From NCBI GenBank assembly GCA_950295325.1, contig OX485806.1, positions 29,264,001 through 29,328,000 of the forward strand: DNA of 64,000 nt. The letters are read 5' to 3'. Both the position numbers and the translations under genes were made by a program. Origin of the DNA: Polytrichum commune. Taxonomy: Eukaryota > Streptophyta > Polytrichopsida > Polytrichales > Polytrichaceae. The notes beneath the pieces are model-generated. The model was not told the origin of the DNA, made no database searches, and saw nothing but the letters and a program-made list of their open reading frames with translations. This document shows, in pieces, positions 11,388 through 23,651 of the stretch (position 1 is the first letter of the stretch; every line of letters begins with the position of its first letter).

Positions 11388-11834
11388 CCAGACATGCAAT
11401 ATCCTCCCAATTTCCTTTTTTGCATGCATTTGAGATCTAACTATATAGAAGATCGTAATGCATGGTTGGAGCCACTAGTACAATCCATGTGTTTTTCATC
11501 ATCGCAACTAAGCATATAGAAAGATTTGTAAGTGTAATACCTAAACTAATGATAAATTGAGATTTAGAACTCTAATCTCACCGCTATCAACCACAACCGC
11601 GAGGACTTCACACAAGGCAAGTGAAAATAAATAAAACCTTGTAGTTGTGGTTGTTAATTTGTCCCATGTATTTTGCGGGTTCATTATCGTATCTCGTACA
11701 CATCTTTCAAATTTCCAGGTTTTAGAATGCATGTTGCCAATGCTTTACATGCAATAAAGCCTAATCTCCATGACATTCTATAGACAATCCTCCGTAGTAT
11801 CCTTATTTGCATAAAGTCTTGAGGCTCATGTCTT
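10641..11834. other. Intergenic stretch with a (TTG)n microsatellite
   Basis: AT-rich DNA without a supportable gene. A perfect (TTG)n run of about 12 units lies at 11350-11387. The open frame over it (11310-11519) is low-complexity valine and is not a gene. Confidence 0.5.
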
Positions 11835-12155
11835 ATCTATAGTCGAACCACCTATTCCAGATCAGGTTCCCATTGGGAATCTATAGGGAACTGGAAACTT
11901 GATCAAGTTGGAATCGATAGTGCCATGGCACGTCCTTGGTTTTGAGTGCTACAATGAGAAGGAATTTGTCTCAAAATGAGTGGTCATGGCAGACTCTAGA
12001 CATTGGTAAAGTGTTCAGGCCAACTTTTGGCCTCAAAAATTGACAAATCATTTTAGTTGAAGAAATAAAATTATCAAAAGTCCTCCACTTTTCTATATTC
12101 CTACACGGGAAAAATTTGCATTGCCTTCTACTTCTCCAAATTTGACGCAAAATCT
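11835..12155 (+). repeat. R9 dispersed repeat, copy 1
   Basis: Blocks CCAGATCAGGTTCCCATTGG, ATAGTGCCATGGCAC, CAGACTCTAGACATTGGTAA and TTCCTACACGGGAAAAATT are collinear with 44555-44890. In the second copy the block is an open frame containing LDQDAIGKLLDTG. A fragment of a transposon gene is possible, but I recognise no family. Confidence 0.55.
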
Positions 12156-12494
12156 CTTCAATGATCAGCTATGGACACCTCTACTCCAATCCATAACCAC
12201 CCTTTGTAGTGTAAACAACCTTTCACGATGGTTGGTCGTCCAATCTTGTGTCTTTAAAGGAGTTAATAACCAACAAGAGGAGAGTGGATGACTCGCCACT
12301 ACCACATCTCATCATCCAAGTACTCAAGTTTGTTATCGAACATAACCCGACCAGTGCATGGACAAAATCTAGGACTAATAAATGATGTTGCATATCCATG
12401 AATTTTTAATAATGGCAAGTTATGATAGCCGTTTTGCTCTTAGATAACCAGAAAATTACTTGAACTTTTCTTTCGTCATATTCTGACATGTATA

Positions 12495-12566
12495 GCGTCC
12501 GTAGTCCAACGGTTAGGATAATTGCCTTCCAAGCAATAGACCCGGGTTCGACTCCCGGCGGACGCA
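12495..12566 (+). tRNA. trnG-TCC: tRNA-Gly (anticodon TCC)
   Basis: A full cloverleaf of 72 bases can be drawn. The acceptor stem GCGTCCG pairs perfectly with CGGACGC, with discriminator A at 12566. The A-box TAGTCCAACGG and B-box GGTTCGACTCC are intact. The anticodon loop CTTCCAA presents TCC, and the T-arm CCGGG/CCCGG is fully paired. A short T-run at about 12588-12591 can end Pol III transcription. It matches the usual plant nuclear tRNA-Gly(UCC) closely and has no intron. It is transcribed on the plus strand, apart from the protein genes. Confidence 0.96.
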
Positions 12567-12569
12567 CTC

Positions 12570-14139
12570 TCTTTCGAAAAAGTTCTTCAGTTTTGGGATT
12601 GTTTTTACCTAGATTGAGAGACTTCTGATTGCGCACTTTTAGTTAGTGGCACATTATTTTCTTGATTACATCAATAATTGGTTACCAATGCAAAGTTCCT
12701 TTGTCTCTGACTTCACAAGTTGCTTAAAACCTTACTGCTCGATGAAATTTCCAATTGAAGTTGCAGTGGGTGAGTTGAGGTTGGTTCTCATTAGAGGTCC
12801 GGGTCCAAGAAGTTTAAGTGCATAAACACCCTTAAATGGACCTTACATTCAAACTCAATATTGAACCCACACTTGAGGATTGGTTTCTCAAGGGAGGAAT
12901 ATTTTCATGAGATGAAACGAACACCAGGATTAGCACCATTCCACTTCTTCGTACCTTGGACCCAGACATAAGTATCGCTGCATGCGTTTGTGAACATCAC
13001 TTGTTCATAAGGATGACAATGCACAATGGAATTTTAATAAGGCTTGACAATATCACCACAGATCATTTTCACGTTCAAAAAGTCAGAAATTAGTTAGTTT
13101 CTTGTTGCAAGTTAGTGCAAAACTTAGATGGGTGGATGTTTAAAGTCAAATAGCACATATTCTGGCATTTCTGTTATATCAAAAACTTTGGGACTACTTT
13201 GTGGAAGGTTGTGAACCGTGAGCATCTTTTTCATTGGATAGGATTGCTAACCAAGAAATGCCTCCCATCTATGACACAATAATTTGAATCCTCAGAGTCT
13301 GTTTTGAAGCACAGCTCACTTCCCAAAACAAACGTCAAAATTTAAACTTCTTTCCTTGCAGAGAACCTACATAACCAAACATCATAAATTCTTGCAATCC
13401 ACAAAAACCAGTTGTCAAGTCTGTGCCTTTTGAAGACTTTGATTTCTTTGTAAGCCTCACCAAATAGATGATTTCAAATCCAACCTGGCAAGAATGGAAT
13501 ACAATGGTGATAGTATGTCCACAGACATACAATTTCCATCATCATAATTCCTTTCCACATGCTCAAGGTTTTCCATTTTGTATGGATACCAGTAAAACTA
13601 GTTTGTTGCACAAACAGACAGGAAACCACCTCCTGAAACATCCATTGAAATCTTTTTGCACATGTCATCATGCATAAATGACAAGTTTCAAAGATTCAAC
13701 TCTCCTTAAATAGATGCTTCAGAGAAAGCAGACAACTGAGAAGCTGTTGCTATCCGTTTTGCAATTTCTTTTCCTGCTCTTTGAGCAGTTCAGACCTAAG
13801 ACCACAACTACAAAACCTTGCAGTTTTACGCGATGATCGACCAAGTTGTCAAAGTTTTACACTAACTACATGTCCCACAAATAACTTACAAACTATTGTT
13901 GTTGACCCGAGAGTTCTTCGACCCAGAAAAGGTTAATAGGTCGATATCGGACTCGGGCTTCTTGAAATCACTCACTTGGAAAGCCTCCTTGAGATAAGAG
14001 ATAAATCTGGAGCTCAATGTTGGGTCACATGCACCATTTTTGGCAAATCATGTAGTTGAATTGGCACAAGTTACCCACTCGCATAGCTGAAAGCCGAAAG
14101 CCGAAAGTCGCAGGTCGAGACAGAAGTCGTTTGGAGAAA
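12570..14139. other. Intergenic stretch downstream of the RLP4-like gene
   Basis: No gene is supported. Opposite-strand overlapping open frames at 13335-13677 lack splice or domain support. The part near 14060-14139 is probably the 3' untranslated region of the RLP4-like gene, because its stop codon is at 14140-14142. Confidence 0.35.
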
Positions 14140-17100
14140 TTAGGCGGGATTCAAAGGAGTTGAATCTGAGTACGCTGCAGGTGCCGGACGACTGAAGTGG
14201 TTTGAGAGCACGTTTCTTGCCATTTGTACATCACGCACAAATGTTGTGCGAGCTTTCGCATAAGGCGCATCTCGTGCTGCACAACCAAGAAAAGAACACA
14301 TTTTCAATTGTCAAAAGTGTGAAATATCATAAACCTTGCACCTTAAACTCCAAACATATTTGAACATTGGATTGGCTCAAAAATTGTCTCATTCAGCAGG
14401 CAATTGTGAACACAAAAATCGTAATGTTGTAAAGTCATAATCATAAGGTAGTGAACCCATATTCAGTTACTTTTCTTAATTGGGTGGTGTGTGGTTAGTT
14501 GTGACTCCAAAAACAGATACCAGAATGAAATGTGCTCAAAAAGGATTGGACCACATGTTCAAATAAGGTAACCATTGTAGGCTCAATAGGCAACATAATT
14601 GGGGGAGGGCTATATGAACATTTAATGAGAACGAGAATCTTCACTTTGATAATGAATAAGATATTCATATAAGCTCCAAAAATAATGAGGAAAGTAGCTA
14701 CAGCATCAATTAGGAATTGCTAAACCATCTTGTACTAATCACATGCTTCATACTCTAGGAGAAGTGGGCTACTCGGAAACAGTAACCATTTAAGACCCAT
14801 CCACCTCATAATCTAAGCAAATAGTCCAATCGCATCATAACACGTGTCATTTTGGTTTTTTTTTCTTTGACTACTAACTGTGCTAAGGCGTTCTTTTTGA
14901 GAAAAAATACCACATAAGGCCCACACACTTTACACATAAGGACCTGAATTTTATCCATTCCTTACACTGGATTTTGACTCACACCAAGGTAAAAACTTTG
15001 CTCTGAAACTGATAGCTTTTATTCAAGCTAATCTCTTTGATAAAAAAGATGCAAGCACATGTTTAGTGTAAACCAACAAAATGAAGAGTAAATCTGTACT
15101 TACGTAATCGTTGTGCTCCTCGAGCAATGTTTTGGCGCCTCTTCCAGCACAAATAGCCGCCCACGAAGAAGGCAACAATTCCAAAGGCAATGGCAAACCC
15201 AATGCCTACTTTAGCAGCTGCTGATACTTTATGGCAATTTCGAATACCAACACCACAGAGTCCCGCGTTGTTTGCAAGGCTGCACAAAGACAGGAAATAG
15301 AGAACATGAATTTCAGAATAAGCCTAGCCTGGATTTTAGACCAATGCAACCACAAAAACTGTGATACAGATATGGTAAACTTTGTGACTTGTGGAAAACT
15401 TACTTCAAAATGGCACCACGAATCGGGAATGCTCCCAGGGCAGGTGGCACCTCTCCACTCAACTGATTATCATTAAGCAACCTGTCATCACATGAAAATG
15501 AGTGATCACCACAAATCACAGAAATTTTGAGCTGAAGCTATCCATTCAACAATTTTAATCTCCATCGTAGTCCTTACATATATTTTGAAATAAAATGGCG
15601 CTGCTTGATTTGTTGTCTTGGTTCTAGTGAAGTGCCTGAAATTGCTTTAAAATGCGACTATTTGAAGGAACGGATGATACTTACAATTCTTGAAGGTGGG
15701 GAAGCTGGCCAAGACTTGCAGGGATCGATCCATTCAGATTGTTGTGCGAAAGATCCCTGAGAGAATGGGAAATACAAGTTAAAACAAAGACCAGCGGAAG
15801 CACTTTTAAATAGAAAAATAAGTCCCACAGCCACAAAGACGCACAAACTCTATAATTGTAACCGTTCCTTCTTAAGGACCACTAACTTTGATTCAAAATA
15901 TGATAGTTACCTCCATGCCACAAGTTCCAACTCAATTACACTTACTGTTGAGTATTTTATAATCTTAATTGATTTTTCCTAACCTAAAATGGTAGGAAAC
16001 TTACAAAGTGACAAGACTGGAAATGTTGCCAAGTGATGAAGGAATAGAACCCGTAAGGAAATTGTTGCTCAAGTTTCTGCTCACATAACCACCATCAATT
16101 AGGTGTCAGCATATTGGGTCTACACTCTGATAGTTCTCCTAGTAGTAACCTGCCAATTTAGGTCCACAAACTAGGGCAAAGATCATTAACAGTAAGGACC
16201 ACCTATTTCCTGTAATGAGGAATTTGGCATTTCACTGACACTTAGAGACAGGCCGAAACAGAAGCTTGGAGCTTACAGATTTTGAAGGTGTTGCAACGCC
16301 ACCACATTGTCACCAAGTTGACCACGCACACCCTGATTGTCTAGATCCCTGCACAACAAAATTTCCATATCACACTCAAATCAGATTCATAGACTTCATT
16401 TACTCCTAAACACACAAAGTTAACCCGTAATTTTTTTACTTTTTTTAAATAGTAGACCATTGCAAGTGCTCTTACACATACCATTATTGCTTTCGGCACA
16501 TAATAATGACAATTCTCTCAACTAACGGCAATACATGTCATGCAATGGTTGGTTGGAAAAGGTTAGAATCTTGGTGTGGAATGGAAAAACTCAATTTGTG
16601 GTGATTGACAATCTGAAGAAGAAGAATCTGCTGAATGCAAAGCACAATCAGATGAATATACTTACAAGCCATAGATGAACCAGGCTCCGGCTGTTGCGTC
16701 GAATCCACAGTCAATACCATACCAAGGATGCACTTGAGGGACACATGGATCTCCATTCCATCCAAGTCGTGACGGGAGCATAAGGGTTTGCTTCATCCTT
16801 TGAAGTGCCCATACTGCAGAAGCCCAGAAAGAGGAATATCAAAAACCTCTACAATCACATACCATCAGCACTTACTCGCCTTGATACAAATCACAGATAT
16901 CCCTATATTTACTAACTCACAAACCTCAAGATTCAGACATTTATATCACATCAAATTACAACATTGGACCAATGCCTATCAGACATAGGATTAAAATATT
17001 GATCCTTTGTTTCTACGATTTATTATTGAAATTACCTACAAGGCTAAATATGAGTTATATCAATGTATGAATCACTAGCTAGATGTTGAGTCTTCACTGA

Positions 17101-19853
17101 CCAGATGTTAGACCCTGCTAAAATAGAATAATCCTCTACCTCAACATGACTTTTGGTAAGGAGCAAGTTGTTATGCATACAACACTCTCCATGTTCGATA
17201 AGTTTTCGGTGCCTGCTTGCTTGGAGCTAGTGCGGAGGTTTAAACAAAGTGCATTCTATCCATAAGTTTCTATATCAGTTCATTGAGGGCCAAACTTAGT
17301 TCTGACTTTCATGAACTATGAAATAAGTTCTTCGTTCAAATGAACACTACCTCCGAGCTGGCACCGTCACAAGTGGAAAGAAATTACTATTATAATTGTA
17401 TGCAAAACAACCTATGGGACATCATAGGATTTAGGGTTTAAGAAACCCAATTCAGTAACTCTAATATTAACAACCATGATATTTTCCACATACCATTTTC
17501 ATCGAAGGTCGCATACTCTCTCGGAATGATTTGGTAGATCTCAAAGGCGTTCACGGCAATCGACCCCGCCATCGGCTCGAAACTAAGCGTCAAAGTCCTG
17601 CCCTCCACCAACACCGTCTGGTTCAAAATCAAAGCTTTGTACTGCGCGCCTGTCATCTTGAAGATATCCACAACCGGGAAGAGAGGCTGCCCATTCGCCA
17701 ACACACTAAAAACTCTCTCATTCACTCCCGTGATGTCAGGTTCGATCTCCGCAAAGTGCAACCAAATCGAGTAATTCTGGTTCGGCTGAACGGGTATGGT
17801 ATACGAGAGCTTGTTCATCGGCCCCGTCGTCGTCGCCGACTGATAAATCGCTTGCGGGTAAATATTCGGAGGCGTGTTATAATTCGTAATGTTATTCGTC
17901 GTGCGCATCACGCTCACGGCCGACCCGGGCGTAAATAGGGTTTGATCGGTCGCCCAATACCGGTCGCCGCCCCACGGGTCCGCATTGAAAGTCGACCCGT
18001 ACCCAGATTGCTCGGCGCCCGCCGTAACGCGCTTGACGGTCCGAAGAATCACGTTCAAGTTGGAGTTGGCGCCCATATTGTAGGCGTCGTCGTAGATTTG
18101 CAATATTTCAAGTGACGCGACCACGGGGTTTCCATGTCCCGAGCTGTGGAAGCATGCGGTTGCCGCGCCGTCGGTGACGTGAAGTAGCGAGTCGGCGTAT
18201 TCGTTGTCGACGGTCGTGGACCAGCCGTGAGCTAGCGAGTATACAAGTGTTCCTTCAAGTGAAACTTCAAACTCGGGCTCCCGCCCTGAATTGTCCTGTT
18301 GGCCATATGAGAAGAAAAACCTACACAATACCAACAAGTTGTCAAATGAGCAAGACAGGTGGATTAGAATTGAACTGTCAACAGAATTTTGAGGCTTGAA
18401 TTAGCTTGCGGGCGTGATAGTAACATCACTCTTTTTCTTACACCATCCTCACAAACCCCTCGAAGCATCTATCGACACTGGTTGTATATTTATTCATTCA
18501 TTCACATCAAATAACATCAACATTGAAATAATGCCTGCCGAATATATATTGCACTCGGGTGTAATACTACAACATTCTTATTCTTCCACCCCGAACCAAC
18601 AGAGAAAGAGACGAAATTCACTTCAATTACATCAGCAATCCTTCGAAACTATGGCAATGCAGAGCCTCCAAATTTTCTGACATCAATGCACTTGTACACG
18701 ATACTTACAAAGCTCCCCAAAGAACATCACATGCTCAGTAAAAAAACTTACTGCAAATCCTTTAAGAGAGCTCATTCAAATTGAGTGCAAGCTTGAATGG
18801 GCACACCTTATCAAGTAATGACCACTTGGGACTGTAATGTTGTAGCAATTCTCAGGTCCATCTGAGATCTCGAAGTAGCGGATGGTATTAAGTTGTGAAG
18901 CTATCCTGCTGGTTACAGTGAGATTGGCGGAGCTTCCACCTGAGTAACCAAAATCTTTCGACCACAAGTAGCCAGTATCCGGGGCATATGATTCAACGTC
19001 GGAGCCACAAGCAATTCGCACTGCAAAAGGGCCTGTCAGGCACCACACACCACCACTACAGTAATCAGATGCTCACCTCGTCAATTGTGACGAGTTTTGA
19101 AACAATCTAGACAGTCGATTTTGATCAAATGTGGTTTGCAGCTTGAATTTAGATCGGTGTCGCTCCTGAACTCAGATTGACAGATAAAGCAACTTTTGTT
19201 TCGGTTTGGTTCGGCTCACATTGAGTTCACCCACCCTTGGGCAATCACCCCCACCCCCCCCAATAAGAAAACTACATCGCTACAAACAGTGAGAAGGACA
19301 GAGCAAGTACATTGAGGGACCGATCCTAGAAGAAGATTACTGTAGGCACGAAATTTGAAATTTTGTTTCGCGGCTGGAGAGATCGGCTATCTGATTGACA
19401 TATGATCGGTGCGACAAACACTCGTTTCGCACTCGAATTCGCGACAATGAAACCAACTTCAGTTCCGGTTCAAATAGAATAGAATCCACCCCTGAGCAAT
19501 GGGCCTCTACAGGTATGGCGGTCCCATCGGACTTTGACTGGAAAATTTGCATCGCTACTGACACCAACTTACAAGGATAAGCAAGTGCATTGAGGGACCG
19601 ACACAGCAGAACTACCTAGAACTACAACAGATAGGCATGAATGTAACGAAATTAAGTAAAGGAAGTGCAGGCAACTCACATTTCAACTCCGATGCCGACA
19701 TTCAAAGTTTGGGCTATAGTAAGGTTCCAGACAAAAAAAAGGCACTAAGTTGTAGTAATGATGTATACCTCCACTTTGAGCGGCGACGAAAGAGGCTTGA
19801 AGAGCGCATATAGCGGCAACAACAAAGAGAGCCATGCCTTCTGTCCGACCCAT
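14140..19853 (-). CDS. RLP4: Receptor-like protein with malectin-like domain and LRRs (RLP4 type)
   Basis: Complete ten-exon gene, 1881 nt, 626 aa, the length I recall for Arabidopsis RLP4. Exons in coding order: 19769-19853, 18807-19020, 17494-18320, 16666-16813, 16277-16348, 16005-16076, 15685-15756, 15404-15481, 15104-15279, 14140-14276. All junctions are GT-AG and in phase. A signal peptide (ALFVVAAICALQASFVAA) lies at about residues 7-25. The malectin-like domain (about 28-370) includes IACGSDVESY, FHSSGHGNPVVASLEI and IWLHFAEIEPD. Next come the cap GWNGDPCVPQVHPW and three 72-nt LRR exons (425-496). NNAGLCG precedes one membrane helix (about 547-567), then WKRRQN and a 59-residue tail with APYAKARTTFVRDVQMAR. 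There is no kinase, so it would signal through a partner, presumably at the plasma membrane (inference). Starts at 19901 or 19835 are also possible. Intron 1 carries a tandem duplication. Confidence 0.93.
14400..15000. repeat. Repeat remnants in the last intron of the RLP4-like gene
   Basis: The last intron (14277-15103) holds an R10 fragment at 14530-14700 (CACATGTTCAAATAAGG, ATGAACATTTAATGAGAACGAGAA, AGATATTCAT.TAAGCTCC). It also holds an R3-like end near 14800-14935 (ACCACATAAGGCCCACACACTTTAC). The insertions probably account for the intron's length. Confidence 0.45.
19190..19660. repeat. Imperfect tandem duplication in intron 1 of the RLP4-like gene
   Basis: Blocks ACATCGCTACAAACAG and AGCAAGTACATTGAGGGACCGA (19272-19322) recur as GCATCGCTACTGACAC and AGCAAGTGCATTGAGGGACCGA (19550-19602), at a spacing of about 280 bp. 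Weaker matches precede them (TCACCCACCCTTGGGCAATC versus ATCCACCCCTGAGCAATGG). The two copies are well diverged. Confidence 0.55.
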
Positions 19854-20319
19854 CTCGGCTCTACCTCTACCTCCACCTCTGCCCCAAACCAACCAACCCA
19901 CTAGCTATCTCCCAGATCCGCCGAGCTTCTTCGTTCAAAACCGAAATTGGAACAAATTCCGATACCCTGTCATACCATTAGCTCCTTCGAGTCTTGCAGC
20001 CTGTTCTCGCCTCCAGATCTCACAATGCCGTCTACTAAGTGTCATCATGGCGGTCGCACAAGGAGCTACAATCAAACATGGCAGCATTAATCTCCTCTCC
20101 CATGGCAGAGGCTGCCCCCCTTCCCTTCCCCTCCCCCGGATCCTCCTGCTACAACTCACACAATGCGGTAGCCTGATGCTGCGCTTGATGAGACCACCTG
20201 AGCATACCTCTCATCCCCCCCCACCCCACTAACCCTGCAAACAAATGCCACCAGACCGCAATTCTTCCCGGACTCCGATCGAGTCCACCCGTCCACAACG
20301 AACTCACGCTTCCTGTGGT

Positions 20320-20720
20320 TGCTGTTGTTGTCAAAACTGCGGGGATCTAAAAAATGCAAGACCTGCAATAATGCGTGGTGGATGGGTTCCCGAAGCAATC
20401 TAACCGACAATTTGGATGCGGGTTCTCCCTCCGTCCACCGAACTTCCTTCCTCCCTCCTTCCCGAAGCTTCCGCTCGGACCAAACTAAACCTCCACTTGC
20501 AGGGATCTCGAGAATGCAAGACCTGGCACAATGTGGGATGGATCCCCGAAGCAATCTCTAAGTTGGCCAAGAATTTGGACGGGGGGGGTTCTCCACCGAA
20601 CTTGCTTCTTCCCTCCCAGGGCTTCCCACTCCCAGACCTATCTAATCACTAACTTGTCGCGGTTATCACAAGTGGAGGGGTGTCGAAAATGCAACAAAGC
20701 ACCAGCAGGAGCGGACCTGC
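20320..20720. repeat. GC-rich tandem repeat of about 170 bp upstream of the RLP4-like gene
   Basis: The unit GGGATCT..A.AATGCAAGACCTG, then CCCGAAGCAATCT, AATTTGGA.G, GGTTCTCC and CCACCGAACTT starts near 20340 and again near 20503. A third partial unit starts near 20680 (TCGAAAATGCAACAAAGCACC). It lies 0.5-0.9 kb upstream of the start codon, in promoter or upstream DNA. Open frames across it on both strands are by-products of GC content. Confidence 0.6.
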
Positions 20721-21114
20721 GACAACGCGGGATGCTTACTTACTTACTAGCCCTGCAGGAACCAATCTAACGAAAGAAACTTGATGTGGCGAGTCCACCG
20801 AGGAGCTGCTGCTGCTCCTTCCCCCCTGCCTTCCCAAGGCTTGCGGCGCTCCTTGCAGGGATGAAGCCAAGATGGGCGAGAAACCAACGAAATCTTCTCC
20901 AAAAGCGGAAGTGGAGTTAGGATTGTAGGAATTAGCCGGTGGGCGGGTGATCCATCCATCCATCCATCCCACCCCATCCCATTCCCTCGAGGGTCCGAGA
21001 TCCACGAGACCTGCAACGTAATTTGCGTGCACGCCCCCATTCGCCGCCCCTCCCTCCGCTTTCATGACACACCGCCGATCCCACCCGCAGCCGCCGGGGC
21101 CTCCGCCGCAGATC

Positions 21115-21670
21115 TACCGCAGGCGTAGATTTCTCACTTCCCCCTTGCGTTCTCGCGGCGACTCCACCTACCCCAGCCTCTACGAATCGCGTACATTTCA
21201 GCCCCCAATGGGGATTGGGATGGGCTCCACTACCATACAATGTATAATTTTCGTATCCGCCTTGGGGCCTCGCCGCGAGTCCACGCGCTCTATCCTCTAC
21301 GAAATAAGTACATTTTATCCCGACAGGTTCTGAGGGGGACTCCACCGTCAATCTACCCAACTTCTACATTTCCGTTCCCCGTTGTGTCTGGCCCATGTCT
21401 ACCCAGTACAATATCTACGTAATGCATACATTTCATCCCCAGTGGGGGAGGAGGGGACTCCACTGAAGTTCTACGAAAGGAGTACATTTGCGGCTTCCTA
21501 CTGGTGTGTGGCCCGAAGTCCACCCCCCTCCCCCTCCCAACATCTATGGACAAGGTACACTTCCAGCCCCACTGGGGGAAGCTCCACTAAGAATCTTGAA
21601 AAAGGATACATTTCCTGCTTCCCCACCTCTACAACAAGGGTACATTTCATCCCCACTTGCGGGGGGGTTG
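21115..21670. repeat. Degenerate array of about ten units near 60 bp
   Basis: Each unit has the core GTACATTTCATCCCCANTGGGG followed by a CTCCAC element. Cores lie near 21125, 21193, 21243, 21306, 21363, 21426, 21482, 21553, 21606 and 21642, spaced 36-71 bp. A related stray unit is at about 27650-27715. Translation on the minus strand gives a recurring GxKCxxFV motif, but frames are not kept between units, so I treat it as noncoding. Confidence 0.6.
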
Positions 21671-22139
21671 TAGTTGTTGACTTGCCAATACAATTAAGTT
21701 AGTTTTGAGGGGGTAATGCGTTTCTATCTATTATTGCTCTAGATACAAGTGGGCTAGAATATATAGAGGACATCGAGGTGGGGGTGAATGGGTGGCCTTG
21801 GACGCAAAGTGGCTTGTATGTAGTCTCGAAGGGAGAAGGGGAATGATACCCACTCGTAGATTTGAGGGGAGGTCCCACGTGGAGACTCGTGTGAGTTTCC
21901 ATTTCATTAATTGTATCGGAATAGGTACGTGAAATGAAATGAAATTGATCTTAAAGTTCAGGAAGCCAAAAAGGTTATGGGACTAAAAGTACATCATGAT
22001 GGTTTCAAACCAGCAAATTCTCTAGAGTGGTAGAGTGCGGTTGCCTCCATGAGATAGATTTTAATATCAACTTGGCGGTATAATTAAAAGAAATACTTGA
22101 GGTTCCCTAGGACTACCTTCTCAAATAATGATGGAAACT

Positions 22140-23130
22140 TATCAGGTTAGAAGTATGCCTACCTTGTCACTTGGCAAAACAAGATCATGGTGAGGAAGAA
22201 TGGGCTCCCATTCACGTTGGTGCAAATAAAATGCACTAATGTTATTTAAAATGTATTGTGAAAACTTATCTCTTATGGGCTTTAAAAAGGGGCATTCCAA
22301 CACAAAACGTGCCTCATTTCAATTGCATAATAGGACCAAAAGTGGCATAGTCTAGTATCTTTGGAGATAGGGATAGGTGATCATCGTCCAATTTCAATGG
22401 CTAGTCTATGGTTCAAGGTGTGGTAAGCAACAATAATCTTGCATTGTGTTGTTGTCAATGGTTGCTTCAAGTATAATTCACATTCGTATTTGAGGAAATC
22501 CTTGAGGTGGAGGTAATCTAGTTTCTTCCATGAGAGATGGAAAGAGTTCCACTCTTTTGCAAGGAAAGGCCTCCTTGATATCATCATGTGTTATTTTAGA
22601 CATGGTTAGGTTGTTGTGGGTGTCCCAGTGAGATAGACCCCATGATGTCTTCCACATGGTTGTCAATTTGTGCCAGGTGTTAAATCCATGTTTGGGCAGG
22701 TGTCAGGAAAGTGAGGTTGCTTCACTAACTATCCAAGAGGGGGATATGTGGGTGAGCCGTTGTTGAAAGCCTATAACGAGCTTGAGAGTGTGTAATTTTA
22801 TGAGAAGTTCTCCAAGTCTAGCCAACAAAATATGATAGGTTGTCGAAGAATGCACTTTGACATGAGACATCATATGCATCTTCATGCCCTCGTCAAAAAG
22901 CTTTCAATGAGAGTTTATCAAGTCACCTCTCAAAATTTCAATGCCATATGTGAAAGTTGGAAGCACCAAAGCCTTGACTAGATGGGATTTGAGTTCCCAA
23001 CTACTTCTTCTTTCCTTAAAGTACTCATCAAGGCTTTCATAATTGTAATTATTCGCCTTTTACTAGATGGCTCAAAGTATCCATGCGAATCAAAATCTTG
23101 CCAAATTCTTTGCATCAATGGAAGGTTAAC
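22140..23130 (-). pseudogene. C-terminal part of a decayed LINE reverse-transcriptase ORF
   Basis: Read on the minus strand in shifting frames: LKSHLVKALVLPTFTYGIEI, GMKMHMMSHVKV, KEWNSFHLSWKKLDYLHLKD, then NHRLAIEIGR, RLCHF.SYYAIE and RHVLCWNAPF. The order (end of RT/thumb, then a zinc-knuckle-like C-x2-x-C-x-H-x-C region) matches the tail of plant L1-type ORF2 proteins. At least three frame changes and several stops make it non-functional. The RT catalytic core is absent. Its 5' side ends at 23130, where a MITE cluster begins, so the rest may have been displaced or lost. Confidence 0.6.
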
Positions 23131-23133
23131 TTA

Positions 23134-23648
23134 GGGGCGGTTTACACTATGAACCAAGAGCCATGACCATGAAATTCTAAAATCTGTGATTGGAGAGTAA
23201 AGTGCTCTTGGTCCCATTTGGCTTTACACTACCTTGAAAAAAGGAGAATGACCACTAACTTTGAGGTCCCCAAAAACTACTAAAATCTGCCATTTGGTTA
23301 ATGTGCCATGGTCCAACAGGTTTTCCGTTGAGGCGAGGCAAAATGCTCGACTCAACGGAAATCAAGGGAGCCGTAAGGCTGAAAATCAGCCATTGGCCGA
23401 AAAAAAAAATTAATAATTTTTTTTCCCGATTTTTTTTGGGCATGTATTAAAAAAATCGGCACCTTCACTTTTTGGTGTGTGGTCATTCCTCTTGGTCCAC
23501 ATTCAGTTTACACCTAGTGAAGGGCCCATGAACCATGAAAACTAATATTTTAGTAACTCGGACCATGGAAGTCGTCCCATGAAGTCGTCCCACGCAAAAT
23601 AGGCCTCTTACGTGGGACGACTTCATGGTCCATAGTGTAAACCGCCCC
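23134..23648. mobile_element. PIF/Harbinger-like MITE A
   Basis: 515 bp with TTA on each side (23131-23133, 23649-23651). Terminal inverted repeats GGGGCGGTTTACACTATG are identical over 18 bases at the two ends. There is no coding capacity. It shares internal blocks (GAGGTCCCCAAAA, CATGGTCCAAC.GGTTTT) with elements D and I. Confidence 0.88.
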
Positions 23649-23651
23649 TTA

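Noticed and set aside
11310..11519. Open frame with a poly-valine run
   Set aside because: It is the translation of the (TTG)n microsatellite.
12406..12636. Minus-strand open frame over the tRNA
   Set aside because: It is a shadow of the tRNA gene (VRPPGVEPGS is the antisense of the T-arm region).
20156..21360. Several long open frames on both strands upstream of the RLP4-like gene
   Set aside because: They overlap each other, follow GC-rich tandem repeats, and show no domain or splice support.
21115..21670. CRISPR-like regular array
   Set aside because: Eukaryotic context, units degenerate, spacers not uniform, no cas genes.
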